From Oceanospirillum linum (GTDB lineage: Bacteria > Pseudomonadota > Gammaproteobacteria > Pseudomonadales > Halomonadaceae), in the NCBI RefSeq assembly GCF_900182785.1, contig NZ_FXTS01000001.1, positions 434,001 to 498,000 of the forward strand: DNA of 64,000 nucleotides, written 5' to 3'. How positions within the stretch are numbered: the first letter of the stretch is position 1; each line of letters opens with the position of its first letter. Below, piece by piece: positions 8,919 through 18,102 of the stretch. Position numbers and translations under genes: made by a program. The notes beneath the pieces were generated by a model, which did not search any database, was not told where the DNA came from, and was given only the letters and a program-made list of their open reading frames with translations.

Positions 8919-9599
8919 ATGGGATTCTGGTCATCAATGGGTAATGCTATCAGTAGTGCGGTGAGCGCCGTGGGTAGTGTGTGTAGTAGTATTGGTAGTG
9001 GCCTAAGTTCTGTTGCGTCTACCTTAGAGCCTCTAATCCGTAAAGGGCTGTCCTATATTGGCCCTGTGGGTAATGTTATCAGCACGGTTGCACAGAGACT
9101 AGAGGTATTTAAGTCCGGTGAAGATGTCATGGAAATGGGTGATCGACATATTCAAGCGAAAGATAAAGGGATTGATTACACACCTAATGATCAAACTTAT
9201 AACGAATATCTTGAAGAAATCCGTAACTTTGAACTGGATCCGGAAAAAAGTCCGAAAACGGTGCTGGAAAAGATCGTTACTACCGCAAGCGGTATTGTGT
9301 TGGGCCTTAAGGGTATCGAAGAGAAAATGGATATGGCAGACGGTGAGTCTGGACATATTCTACGCTTAGTTGTCCTGTCGCCGGATGTCTTTAATGCTGA
9401 GAAAGTAGTCGATATGCTGGCGCAGGATACTGATTTTGAAAAGATTGCTGACTATTTTGACAACAAGCTGTCAGCGGTTGAAAACCGAGAGCTGCGTGGC
9501 GAAGTATTTACTCTGATCAAAGAGAGTGATCCGTCATTGGATGGCGAAGGGGTCTACGAAAAACTTTCTGAACTGAAAGATAAAGAGCCCGTAGCCTGA
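8919..9599 (+). CDS. Unknown protein with Gly/Ser/Ala-rich, possibly membrane-active N-terminus
   Basis: The product has 226 residues and I do not recognise its family. Residues 1-75 are rich in Gly, Ser, Ala and Val with spaced bulky hydrophobics (MGFWSSMGNAISSAVSAVGS and on) and look like amphipathic or loosely hydrophobic helices, as in membrane-inserting or surface-binding proteins. There is no positively charged start or cleavage site, so it is not a classic signal peptide. Residues 76-226 are charged and helical, with several acidic stretches. The ribosome site TAGGAG is 7 bases before ATG, and the gene begins 31 bases after the ATPase, so co-transcription is likely. An effector or a membrane anchor for the ATPase are both possible; neither is shown. 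Confidence 0.75.
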   Translation: MGFWSSMGNAISSAVSAVGSVCSSIGSGLSSVASTLEPLIRKGLSYIGPVGNVISTVAQRLEVFKSGEDVMEMGDRHIQAKDKGIDYTPNDQTYNEYLEEIRNFELDPEKSPKTVLEKIVTTASGIVLGLKGIEEKMDMADGESGHILRLVVLSPDVFNAEKVVDMLAQDTDFEKIADYFDNKLSAVENRELRGEVFTLIKESDPSLDGEGVYEKLSELKDKEPVA

Positions 9600-9645
9600 T
9601 TAAAAGTCGTTGCCTTCTCAATTGTTAAACGGAACAGGAATAACC

Positions 9646-10558
9646 ATGACGGATCAAAACCTACAAACAACGCTGGTGCTGGCTGAGCACCAGCGTCAGC
9701 TGTTTACCTTTATGCAAACTCCAGACAAACCTGAGAGCTGGCAACTTTTCAAGCCGCGGGGCGAGCTATCCCTTCCAGCTACCGGTAATGATTGCTGGCA
9801 GAAAGCACTGGACGAGATAACTGATTTTCATAACCGAAGCAGCGGCCTAGCCGCTTGTTCTGTTTTTGTGCTCAGTGATCGCCTCGGACTTTTTGCCCAA
9901 AGTGAATTGCTTGAACCGCTGCAGCAGGCGCAGGCCCAGCAGTGTCAGCTGATCCGCCTAAGCTGGTTAGCAGAGCGCTCCGGCACCTTGCCACCGGCCA
10001 GTGCCGATGCGGACTGGTTACAGCAATATATTCTGCCGGAGCTGGTGTCGGTGCCAGAAGCGGAAGCGCAAGTCGACAGCATATCCGATCAGGAGTTGTC
10101 TGAAGAGTTACAGAATGCCCAGGTCCAGCTGAAAGACCTGCAGCAACGGATTAAGCAACTGACCAACAGCGAACAACAGCTGAAACAACAACTTCAGGAA
10201 AAAGAGCAAGCGCTGCAGGTGACCCAAGGCGATATGGAGGCACTAAAACGTCGCAGCGATGCCTTAGTCAGTGGTGAACTGACCATGATGCAGCTGACAA
10301 CTCTGCTGCCTGCCCTCTATAAAAATTTCTGGAGCTCTATCAGCCCCAGCGATTTGGCACTGCTGGCCGGAACCACTGAAGTCCCTCAGATTCGATCCCC
10401 GGTACATGAACCCACCGATGCGGTTATTCAGACCCTGAAAAAACGGATTCAGGTGCTGCACAGCAGCCAGAAAGAGGAGCTGAGGCAGCTCTGCCGTCAG
10501 TTGCCCCGACAGTTTACGGTCAGACCTGAAATGCAATTTTTCTTTGAGGATGAAGCCT

Positions 10559-10566
<8 letters not shown>
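9646..10566 (+). CDS. Unknown coiled-coil protein of the accessory operon
   Basis: The product has 306 residues from ATG at 9646, chosen because AGGA lies 8 bases ahead; an upstream TTG in frame at 9610 lacks a site. Residues about 15-130 look globular, with a Trp/Leu-rich alpha/beta character. Residues about 145-205 form a strong coiled coil rich in Gln, Glu, Leu and Lys (EEL..AQVQLKDLQQRIKQL and on). The C-terminal 90 residues are again globular and basic. There is no signal peptide or membrane helix. The stop overlaps the start of the next gene by 8 bases, which suggests translational coupling. The family is not recognised; a scaffold or adaptor between the ATPase and the Hsp70-like proteins would fit but is speculation. 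Confidence 0.75.
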
Positions 10567-11323
<757 letters not shown>

Positions 11324-11388
11324 CCGCATTCTAACTTTTTCTATAACACGCATTTTAATTTTTTTGATAAACAGTCAAGGATTGAGCG

Positions 11389-14226
11389 ATGGCTTCCCCT
11401 AATAAGCAGGCATCATCAGATCAAGCAAACAGCAACAATTCAAACTCTCTACCAGATGCCTTCAATCTGTATCTGAAGTGGCAAAAGATAGAACCGAGTC
11501 AATGGCAACAGTTAGACCCGGGTATTCAGCTGGATATTAAGCGCTCTGTCGAACAGGAGTTTCAAAAGGTTATTCAGAAGCTAAAAGAGCAGCAGCGTTA
11601 CTATTTTGTTGCTGATCCTAATACAGATGAGTTAGCGCTGTTTGATGTAACTGCAGGTCTGTTATGGGATGTGCAGTATGACTTGATTGCAGATTATAAA
11701 CGCTCAGCCGCGCGACATCGTGCAAAAGCAATCAGTAAGTTCGGCTTAGAAAACTGGCAAGTGCCAACGCTGCAGCAATTAAGGGCTCTTCATGTCAACT
11801 CTGGACAGTTACTGCGCTCTGGACACAACTACAGTTTTGTTGCTGCCAGTGAGTATTGGGCTACTGAAGAGGGTATGGTGGATATGGATTTTGAGCCGGG
11901 TTTATGGAGTCCTGCTCCTGGAACTGGCCATCTCATAGCCTGCAATCAGATTTCTGTTGAGCACTTAGTAATGCAAAGCCTGAATCAAGGCTGGTTGATT
12001 CATTCCTCTTTGAACTCTATTGGCGAAAAGTGGAAGCAAGCCCTCTCTCGTAATCGTAATGACCCATATTGGGCTGATGTGATCGCTGCTTGTAAACAGA
12101 GCCCCTGGCAAATGCCTTATCTGGGTTTTGGTCAATATTTCGCTAATCTCGACAGTACATCAACCACACTTCCCAAGTTGGAACAAAACCAGATTTCCGA
12201 TCAGGATAAAGGCCTGTGGGAGCTGCACGGTGCTGACGCTAACCTGCTGCAGAAATTCCAGATTCGCCCCCGTAATCCCGCGCTGGATGTAAAAGACTGG
12301 CCCATCGCTATCGATTTTGGCACCAGCAGTACCGTAGTGGCTTATCAGGAGCATGGTCAGAAAAAACTGCTGCGTATCGGGGTAAAAGACCATTTCAGCG
12401 AGCCGGAAGCCAGCCACTTTGAGAATCCTACGGTTCTGGAATTTGTTGATCTGCCAAAAACCCTGCAGCCCTGGCAGAGCACCGCCTATCGGCCCAAGGT
12501 GAAGTGGGGAGATGTACGCTGCTCCCACGAGGCGCTGTCCCGGCTGCGGGATAACGAAGGCGATCTCAGTATCACCACCAGTGTACTGGCCAAAATCAAA
12601 CACTGGGCCCTGCGCGAGGCACGGGATATTGCGGTGCGCATCAGCGATCAGGTCAATCAGTTTGAGAAAGAGCTGGAGCCGCTAACCCTGCGTAACCCCA
12701 CCAAAGGGCAGGCGTTGCAGGTCAGTAATCAGGACCCGTTTGACCCCATTGAGCTGTATGCCTGGTTTCTGGGGTTGACTATCAACTGGCGTCAGCGCGG
12801 TATCTTTCTAAAATACTATATGACTTTCCCGGTGGCATACCCACAGGTGGTTAAAGACAAAATTCTGGCCTCGTTCCGCCGAGGGCTGCAGCGTTCCCTG
12901 CCTGAATCTCTGATTAACCAGCAGGTCTTTAATGATTTCTCGGTAACAGAACGCGCCTCTGAACCGGCAGCATTTGCCGCCACAGCACTGCCTTATTTTG
13001 GTATTGAACCCACAGAAGAGGGTGTGGCTTACGGTGTATTCGATTTTGGGGGTGGCACCACAGATTTTGATTTTGGCCTCTACCGGGAACCCAGCCCAGA
13101 AGAGGAAGATGAAGGCTACGAAGAGGTGTTTGAACACTTCGGGGCCTCCGGCGATAAATTTCTCGGCGGTGAAAACCTGCTGGAGCATCTGGCTTATGAG
13201 GTTTTCAAGGCCAACCAGGCCTTGTGTCGGGAGAAAAAGATCGCCTTTACCAAACCGTTGGATGCGGATGATTTTCCCGGTTCGGAAATGCTGCTGGAGA
13301 AAACCCGCGCCGCCTTTACCAATACTCAGATGCTGATGAGTCGCCTGCGCCCCTACTGGGAAGCCCGTGAGCAAAATAGCCAAGGTATTGAAAAGCTCAA
13401 TCTGATCAACCGCAGTGGCGAAAGCATCAGTTGTGAGCTGACACTGCCCTATGATGAGCTGGAAAGCTTCCTCAATCAGCGCCTGGCCAAAGGGGTGATT
13501 AACTTCTTCTCCGCTATGCACAAGGCCTTTACCGAAGCCGATGTGCAGCCGCAAAAAGTACATATCTTTCTGGCGGGTAATGCCAGCCTGTCACCGGCGT
13601 TGCAGAGCTTGTTTGGTCTGAACAGTAAAGGTGAGCAGGGCAACAAAGGCGAGCAGAACAGCGAAGCGGGTGAAAATCCTTACCATCAGCAGGTGGCAGA
13701 ATTAACCGATCGCTTATTTGGTGCGCTGGATATCGATTTTCAGGTACACGCACCGATCAGCCAAAGCGAAGGCAATCCGTATCAGGCTACCACCAAAACC
13801 GGTGTGGCTCTGGGGCTGCTGGATCTTTGCCCAGGCAGTCCGGTTAAGGTGGTTAACCGGGCGGTGATTGCTGCCCAAGGCGAAGCGCCTTTCGATCACT
13901 ATGTGGGCTGCATTAAGCGTCGTATGTTTAAACCCAGCCTGAAGCGTCATGCAGCTTATGGACAGTGGCATGAACTGGGCCCTGTGCGGGAAGGTGTGTT
14001 TACTCTGGTCTCCACTCAGTCACCGATGGCCAATACCGGCACGGTACCGCAGAATGATCCGATTCTGATTCACAAACCCCTCAGCTTTGCCCATGCACAA
14101 CCCGGTGAGCGGGTGTTTGCCCGAGCCATCGCCCCGGATCAGATCGAACTCACCACTGCCGAACATGCCGAAAAACTGCAGCGGGATAATACCCTCAGCG
14201 TACAGATTTTAAGTCTGGCGAGTTAA
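11389..14226 (+). CDS. Hsp70/actin-fold ATPase with N-terminal DUF1566-like domain
   Basis: The product has 945 residues. Residues about 60-190 resemble the DUF1566/lectin-like fold (FDVTAGLLWDV, NWQVPTLQQLRAL, then a Trp-rich segment). From about 285 to the end is an Hsp70-like nucleotide-binding domain: phosphate-1 loop DFGTSSTVVA at 309-318, SEPAAFAA near 526, phosphate-2 loop DFGGGTTDFDFG at 552-563, and adenosine motif LAGNAS near 728-733. The C-terminus lacks an obvious DnaK substrate-binding domain and is instead a short beta-rich tail. AAGGA lies before ATG at 11389. The next gene is a paralogue of the Hsp70-like part. Codon and base use change at about 12180, from AT-rich N-terminus to GC-richer ATPase. 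Its client is unknown. Confidence 0.8.
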   Translation: MASPNKQASSDQANSNNSNSLPDAFNLYLKWQKIEPSQWQQLDPGIQLDIKRSVEQEFQKVIQKLKEQQRYYFVADPNTDELALFDVTAGLLWDVQYDLIADYKRSAARHRAKAISKFGLENWQVPTLQQLRALHVNSGQLLRSGHNYSFVAASEYWATEEGMVDMDFEPGLWSPAPGTGHLIACNQISVEHLVMQSLNQGWLIHSSLNSIGEKWKQALSRNRNDPYWADVIAACKQSPWQMPYLGFGQYFANLDSTSTTLPKLEQNQISDQDKGLWELHGADANLLQKFQIRPRNPALDVKDWPIAIDFGTSSTVVAYQEHGQKKLLRIGVKDHFSEPEASHFENPTVLEFVDLPKTLQPWQSTAYRPKVKWGDVRCSHEALSRLRDNEGDLSITTSVLAKIKHWALREARDIAVRISDQVNQFEKELEPLTLRNPTKGQALQVSNQDPFDPIELYAWFLGLTINWRQRGIFLKYYMTFPVAYPQVVKDKILASFRRGLQRSLPESLINQQVFNDFSVTERASEPAAFAATALPYFGIEPTEEGVAYGVFDFGGGTTDFDFGLYREPSPEEEDEGYEEVFEHFGASGDKFLGGENLLEHLAYEVFKANQALCREKKIAFTKPLDADDFPGSEMLLEKTRAAFTNTQMLMSRLRPYWEAREQNSQGIEKLNLINRSGESISCELTLPYDELESFLNQRLAKGVINFFSAMHKAFTEADVQPQKVHIFLAGNASLSPALQSLFGLNSKGEQGNKGEQNSEAGENPYHQQVAELTDRLFGALDIDFQVHAPISQSEGNPYQATTKTGVALGLLDLCPGSPVKVVNRAVIAAQGEAPFDHYVGCIKRRMFKPSLKRHAAYGQWHELGPVREGVFTLVSTQSPMANTGTVPQNDPILIHKPLSFAHAQPGERVFARAIAPDQIELTTAEHAEKLQRDNTLSVQILSLAS

Positions 14227-14241
14227 ACAAAGGGATAAAAA

Positions 14242-16137
14242 ATGACTTTTATTAGTGTCTTCGAGCTTTATGAGAAGCAGCAGCTTGAGAAGAAGCAGCT
14301 TGAGAAGAAGCAGCTAAAGAAAACTGTAGACGTTTTAGATCAGATAGCCAAGAGACGGGCTGCACAAGAACAGGCGGAAAAAAAGCCTGCCGCTCAACAA
14401 ACGCTGCTTGAGTTGGATAAGCTGTTGTCGCCGCTGCCGTTGCTGGATCCTTCTGAACTAACCGACCCCAATAAAGGGCTTTGGGAGTTCTGGCAGCAGA
14501 CTGCCCCAGAAGATTACCCGGGGCTGCTTGGCCGCAACCCTGCCGAGGATGTACAGCCTTGGCCGGTGACGATTGATTTTGGTACCAGCAGCACTGTTGT
14601 TGCCTTTAAAGACGGCGGTAAAAAACGCCTGATCCGTGTGGGTGTGAAAGACTTTTTTGCCAAGGCTGAAGCAGAGCATTTTGAAAACCCCACCGTGCTG
14701 GAGTTTGTGGATCTGGATAAGGCGCTGCCACCGTGGCAGCAAAGCGCCTATAAACCCGGTATAAAATGGGGCGATCTGCGCTGTTCCCATGAAGCTTTGG
14801 CAGGCCTACGGGATAATGAAGGTGACCCAGCCGTCACCGCAAGTATTCTGACTAACCTAAAACACTGGGCCTTGCGGGAAGGTAAAGAGGCACCTCTACG
14901 GATTCAGGATAGGGTTAACAACCGAGAGTTGATTTTGCCACCCCTAGAACTGAAAAATCCGGTAAAAGGTCAGCCGCTGTCGGTGAGTTCTGATGATGCT
15001 TTAGATCCCATTGAGCTATACGCCTATTATTTAGGGTTGGCGATTAACTGGCGCAAGCGTGGTATTTTTCTGCGTTACTATATGACCTTTCCAGTAACCT
15101 ACCCGCAACGGATTAAAGAGAAAATTCTTTCCTCTTTCCGACGGGGCCTACAGCGCAGTCTGCCGGAAACCCTGATTCAGCAGGATATTTTTAACCGTTT
15201 TGAAGTGGCCGAAGTAGCCTCTGAACCGGCCGCTTTTGCCGTTGCAGCGATGCAGATGCACGGTATTGAACCCACCGAAGAGGGCGTCACTTACGGTGTG
15301 TTTGACTTTGGCGGCGGCACCACAGACTTTGATTTTGGTATCTATCGGGAACCCAACCAGGAAGAGGAAGAGGATGACGATTACGAAGTAGTGTTTGAGC
15401 ACTTCGGCGCATCCGGTGACTCTTATCTTGGTGGTGAAAACCTGCTGGAAAATCTGGCCTATCGGGTATTTCAACAGAATCAGGAGATCCTGCGGGAGCA
15501 CCGTATCGCCATCAGTAAACCGGTGAACGGGGGTTACTTTACCGGTTCTGAAATGCTAATCGACACCACTCAGGCGGCATTAACCAATAGCCAGCTGTTA
15601 ATGGCCCGTCTGCGCTCCTTTATGGAAGAGGGCGAGGAAAACAGCGAAGGTATTGAGAAGATCAAGCTAATTAAACGCTCCGGTGAAGAGGTCGTCGCTG
15701 AGCTTGAGATCCCTTATGAAGATCTAAACGCTTATCTGGCCCAACGGATGCAAAGCGGTGTTGATAAGTTTTTTGCTGCGATGAATAAAGCTTTTGAAGA
15801 GCATAATCATCAGCCAGAGCAAGTACATGTCATGCTCGCCGGAAATGCAAGCAACTCATTAATACTACAAAATCTTTTTTCTAAAAAGATAGAGCAAAAT
15901 GATGTTCTAGCGGAAGGCGATAACGGCGTTTGCGTTAAACTATACCAGCCTCTCTCAATGTCTGATAATAGCCCAGAACAGGTCACGGCCAAAACCGGTG
16001 TTGCGCTGGGGATGTTGGATCTGGTGCCAGGCAGTGCTGTTAAGGTGGTCAATCATGCTCATCAGCAAAGTAACGGTGAAGGCCCTTCGCATTTTATGTC
16101 GGGCGGATTCGTCGCGGGGTGTTCCAGCCAGCTTTAA
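14242..16137 (+). CDS. Second Hsp70-like ATPase, paralogue of the preceding gene, frame broken near the C-terminus
   Basis: The reading frame gives 631 residues. After a Lys/Gln/Glu coiled N-terminus (1-60) comes the same Hsp70-like core as the upstream gene: DFGTSSTVVA starting at Asp112, SEPAAFAV near 328, DFGGGTTDFDFG starting at Asp355 and LAGNAS near 533. It lacks the DUF1566-like domain. The frame leaves homology at TTTT 16092-16095 and ends on 13 unrelated residues; the missing C-terminus continues in the -1 frame to 16418. Either one T has been lost, or a -1 ribosomal slip on CAT TTT joins the parts; the joined protein would be about 725 residues. The start is 15 bases after the upstream stop, behind AAGGG. 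Confidence 0.8.
   Translation: MTFISVFELYEKQQLEKKQLEKKQLKKTVDVLDQIAKRRAAQEQAEKKPAAQQTLLELDKLLSPLPLLDPSELTDPNKGLWEFWQQTAPEDYPGLLGRNPAEDVQPWPVTIDFGTSSTVVAFKDGGKKRLIRVGVKDFFAKAEAEHFENPTVLEFVDLDKALPPWQQSAYKPGIKWGDLRCSHEALAGLRDNEGDPAVTASILTNLKHWALREGKEAPLRIQDRVNNRELILPPLELKNPVKGQPLSVSSDDALDPIELYAYYLGLAINWRKRGIFLRYYMTFPVTYPQRIKEKILSSFRRGLQRSLPETLIQQDIFNRFEVAEVASEPAAFAVAAMQMHGIEPTEEGVTYGVFDFGGGTTDFDFGIYREPNQEEEEDDDYEVVFEHFGASGDSYLGGENLLENLAYRVFQQNQEILREHRIAISKPVNGGYFTGSEMLIDTTQAALTNSQLLMARLRSFMEEGEENSEGIEKIKLIKRSGEEVVAELEIPYEDLNAYLAQRMQSGVDKFFAAMNKAFEEHNHQPEQVHVMLAGNASNSLILQNLFSKKIEQNDVLAEGDNGVCVKLYQPLSMSDNSPEQVTAKTGVALGMLDLVPGSAVKVVNHAHQQSNGEGPSHFMSGGFVAGCSSQL
14281..14322 (+). repeat. 15-bp tandem repeat coding for QLEKK
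   Basis: Two perfect copies of a 15-bp unit (14281-14295, 14296-14310) and a degenerate third encode QLEKK, QLEKK and QLKK in the N-terminal coiled segment of the second Hsp70-like protein. Confidence 0.9.
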
Positions 16138-16418
16138 AGCGCCATGCAGAGTATCAGCAATGGCAACAGGTTGGGCTGGTGCGTAATGGCCGTTTTGATC
16201 TGACTTACACCACGTCCCCCCTTGCCAACGAAGGCGGGCTGGATGCAGGCTCAGATGAGACCTGTTTTATCCCCCTTGAACTGGCGCAGCTGGCAGATAA
16301 ACAGCGTTTGTTTGTGCGGGCTGTAGCACCGGATCAGATAGAGATCTGCACTGCTGAAAGTATCGATGCTGCAGAAGCCGGTCAGGGAGATAATCAGCGT
16401 TTATTACATCTGACCTGA
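16096..16418 (+). pseudogene. C-terminal part of the second Hsp70-like protein, out of frame
   Basis: In the -1 frame from about 16096 the sequence reads YVGRIRRGVFQPALKRHAEY and goes on to TGA at 16416-16418. The upstream paralogue has the matching YVGCIKRRMFKPSLKRHAAY at its C-terminus, and the homology continues to the ends of both proteins (VRAVAPDQIEICTAE against ARAIAPDQIELTTAE). So this is the displaced tail of the 14242 gene and not a separate gene. No ribosome site precedes it. The substitution pattern still looks like protein coding, so the break is recent, a sequencing error, or programmed. Confidence 0.8.
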
Positions 16419-16449
16419 TGAGCAACGACACCCTTTGTCGCCCCTCTCG

Positions 16450-16497
16450 GTAACCTCTCTTTTATTCTTAATTCTTAAGGACAAAAGGAGAGGTTAT
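16450..16497 (+). promoter_or_regulatory. Hairpin that would bury the ribosome site and start codon of the next gene
   Basis: TAACCTCTC (16451-16459) is exactly complementary to GAGAGGTTA (16488-16496). With flanking G-T and T-A pairs the stem extends to about 14 bp (16450-16463 with 16484-16497) around a 20-base loop. The right arm contains the Shine-Dalgarno sequence (AGGAGAGG) and the first two bases of the ATG. If formed in the mRNA it would block initiation of the 130-residue protein. Confidence 0.6.
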
Positions 16498-16888
16498 GTC
16501 CGTTCAGCAAGAATTTATCGATCTGTTTATCCCCATCGCTACGATTGAGGCCAAGTATCCTGGTGGTTGGCGTGGTTTTATCCAAAAATATCCAGAGGTG
16601 TATGCTTCCGGTTGGCATGACTGGCATCTGTTCCGGATGGGGGCAATGAATCCCCATCAGATCGATGGCCTGGTTAATTGGTGGCGTGAACAGGGTTTTA
16701 TCCCTTACCGCCCAACACAGGGCAAGCCCAAACGCTGGGTGGATCTGTGCGTTTCCTCCTGGGGCAAGCCTACATTACCTTGCAGCTGGATCGCGTTTGA
16801 TGAGCAAACAGGGGGAGCCTACCTGAAGGGAACCGAACCCGGTGAACGAATTGGACCAGAGCAGATGCCATTTATTCAGCCTAAATAA
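16496..16888 (+). CDS. Small unknown protein at the end of the accessory operon
   Basis: The product has 130 residues, rich in Trp, Pro and Gly, with no signal peptide, membrane helix or Cys cluster. Segments such as YPGGWRGFIQKYP and GWHDWHLFRMGAM suggest a compact soluble fold. The family is not recognised. The ribosome site is strong (AAGGAGAGG) but lies inside a predicted hairpin. The gene is 77 bases after the broken Hsp70-like gene on the same strand. Small last genes of such clusters may be toxins, immunity or adaptor proteins; nothing in the sequence decides between these. Confidence 0.7.
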   Translation: MSVQQEFIDLFIPIATIEAKYPGGWRGFIQKYPEVYASGWHDWHLFRMGAMNPHQIDGLVNWWREQGFIPYRPTQGKPKRWVDLCVSSWGKPTLPCSWIAFDEQTGGAYLKGTEPGERIGPEQMPFIQPK

Positions 16889-16941
16889 AGCGATCAGACA
16901 AGATAAAAAAAATTACACATCAATAAGGCTAAGTCTCTGTT

Positions 16942-16967
16942 TTATGAGTTAATATTAAGCTTCATAA
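16942..16967. promoter_or_regulatory. 26-bp AT-rich inverted repeat upstream of the WYL regulator
   Basis: TTATGA (16942-16947) and TCATAA (16962-16967) flank TTAATATTAA, itself a 10-bp palindrome. It is 51 bases before the regulator's start and could be an autoregulatory operator or promoter core. It does not match the TGTCTAT motif seen at the head of the operon. Confidence 0.4.
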
Positions 16968-17018
16968 GGTATCTCTATTTTGACTTTTTCTGTCTTATGT
17001 TTTCTCAAAGGAGTGAGT

Positions 17019-18068
17019 ATGTCAGATCTTGTTCTGCGTCATCTGGAAATGCTGCGTTTAATCCCGCGCACAGCACCGGGTATCAGCACGGGTGATATTG
17101 AAAATACGCTAAAGGATCAGGGGTTTTCAATATCACGCCGTTCGATTCAGCGGGATCTTGAAAAACTGTCTCTTACTTACCCTTTGACCTGTGACTCAGA
17201 GGGCAATACCAACTATTGGTATTACACCTTGCGTGAAGATCAGCATATTTTAATCCCTTCCATGGACCATCAGGCAGCCTTAACCTTTAAGCTGGCTGAG
17301 CGTCATTTAATGCCGCTTATTCCTCAACAGTTGAAGTTTTTCCTTAATCCTTACTTTGTTGAGGCCGATAAAGTTCTCAACAAGCACCCGTCAAAGCTAA
17401 AGAAGTGGCTGGATACAACCCGGGCCATTTCTCTCGGGATTCAACAGCAAGCCCCGGAGATGGATGAGGCGGTTTGGGCTGTTTTCTCGCAGGCCATTAT
17501 CAATCAGCAACAGTGCGAAGTTGTGTACCATTCTCGACGCTCTGAAGAGCCCAGAGCTTACAAAATCAGCCCATTAGGTATCGTCATTCGAGGGCCGGTT
17601 ACCTATTTGCTAGCAATTTATGATGGTTATGATGATATTCGGCAGATGGCGATGCACCGTTTTAAATCGGCCAAAGCGATGGTTGATGATGCATTTATAC
17701 CGGATCATTTTGATTTAGATGAGTATATCCGTGAGGGGCAGTTCGGCATTCTGACGGACGAGAAACCGATTCAGTTAAAGCTTAAGGTCTCTGCTGATGT
17801 TGCCCGCAGCCTGACTGAGGTGCCCCTTGGTGATAAACAGGTGATTGAGGCGATTACCCCTACTGACTTCAGAAGTGACTGCCGGGTAAGCTGTATGTTG
17901 CCGGAAAGCTGGGATCTGTATCGCTGGCTGCTGTCTCACGGCATGAGTGTTCAGGTTGAGTCTCCAGTGCGTATTCGCAAGACCTTTATTGATCATCTGC
18001 AAACGGCTCTCGACCGGAACACCTCCCCTATCAGTAACCCCATTGAAAATAGTTCTGCCATAATATAG
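17019..18068 (+). CDS. WYL-domain transcriptional regulator
   Basis: The product has 349 residues from ATG at 17019, which has AAAGGAGTGAGT directly ahead. Residues 1-70 are a winged helix-turn-helix (ISTGDIENTLKDQGFSISRRSIQRDLEKL). Residues about 150-225 form the WYL sensor domain (CEVVYHSRR..., YKISPLGIVIRGPVTYLLAIYD) and about 240-335 the WCX extension. WYL proteins bind ligands, often nucleotides or nucleic acids, and many repress or activate defence loci (for example BrxR and CapW types). Here it ends the accessory block, separated by 130 bp with its own inverted repeat, and is followed by a terminator. Control of the operon upstream is inferred from position. Confidence 0.85.
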   Translation: MSDLVLRHLEMLRLIPRTAPGISTGDIENTLKDQGFSISRRSIQRDLEKLSLTYPLTCDSEGNTNYWYYTLREDQHILIPSMDHQAALTFKLAERHLMPLIPQQLKFFLNPYFVEADKVLNKHPSKLKKWLDTTRAISLGIQQQAPEMDEAVWAVFSQAIINQQQCEVVYHSRRSEEPRAYKISPLGIVIRGPVTYLLAIYDGYDDIRQMAMHRFKSAKAMVDDAFIPDHFDLDEYIREGQFGILTDEKPIQLKLKVSADVARSLTEVPLGDKQVIEAITPTDFRSDCRVSCMLPESWDLYRWLLSHGMSVQVESPVRIRKTFIDHLQTALDRNTSPISNPIENSSAII

Positions 18069-18072
18069 CACC

Positions 18073-18102
18073 AAGAACCGGATTGATGCCGGTCTTATTT
18101 TT
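18073..18102 (+). terminator. Rho-independent terminator after the WYL regulator
   Basis: AAG-A-ACCGG pairs with CCGGT-CTT around a 7-base loop and is followed by ATTTTT. It begins 5 bases after the WYL stop codon and closes the accessory block. Confidence 0.7.

Noticed and set aside
12808..13563. 251-codon minus-strand frame inside the first Hsp70-like gene
   Set aside because: The plus strand carries the Hsp70 nucleotide-binding motifs; the minus frame has no recognisable features.
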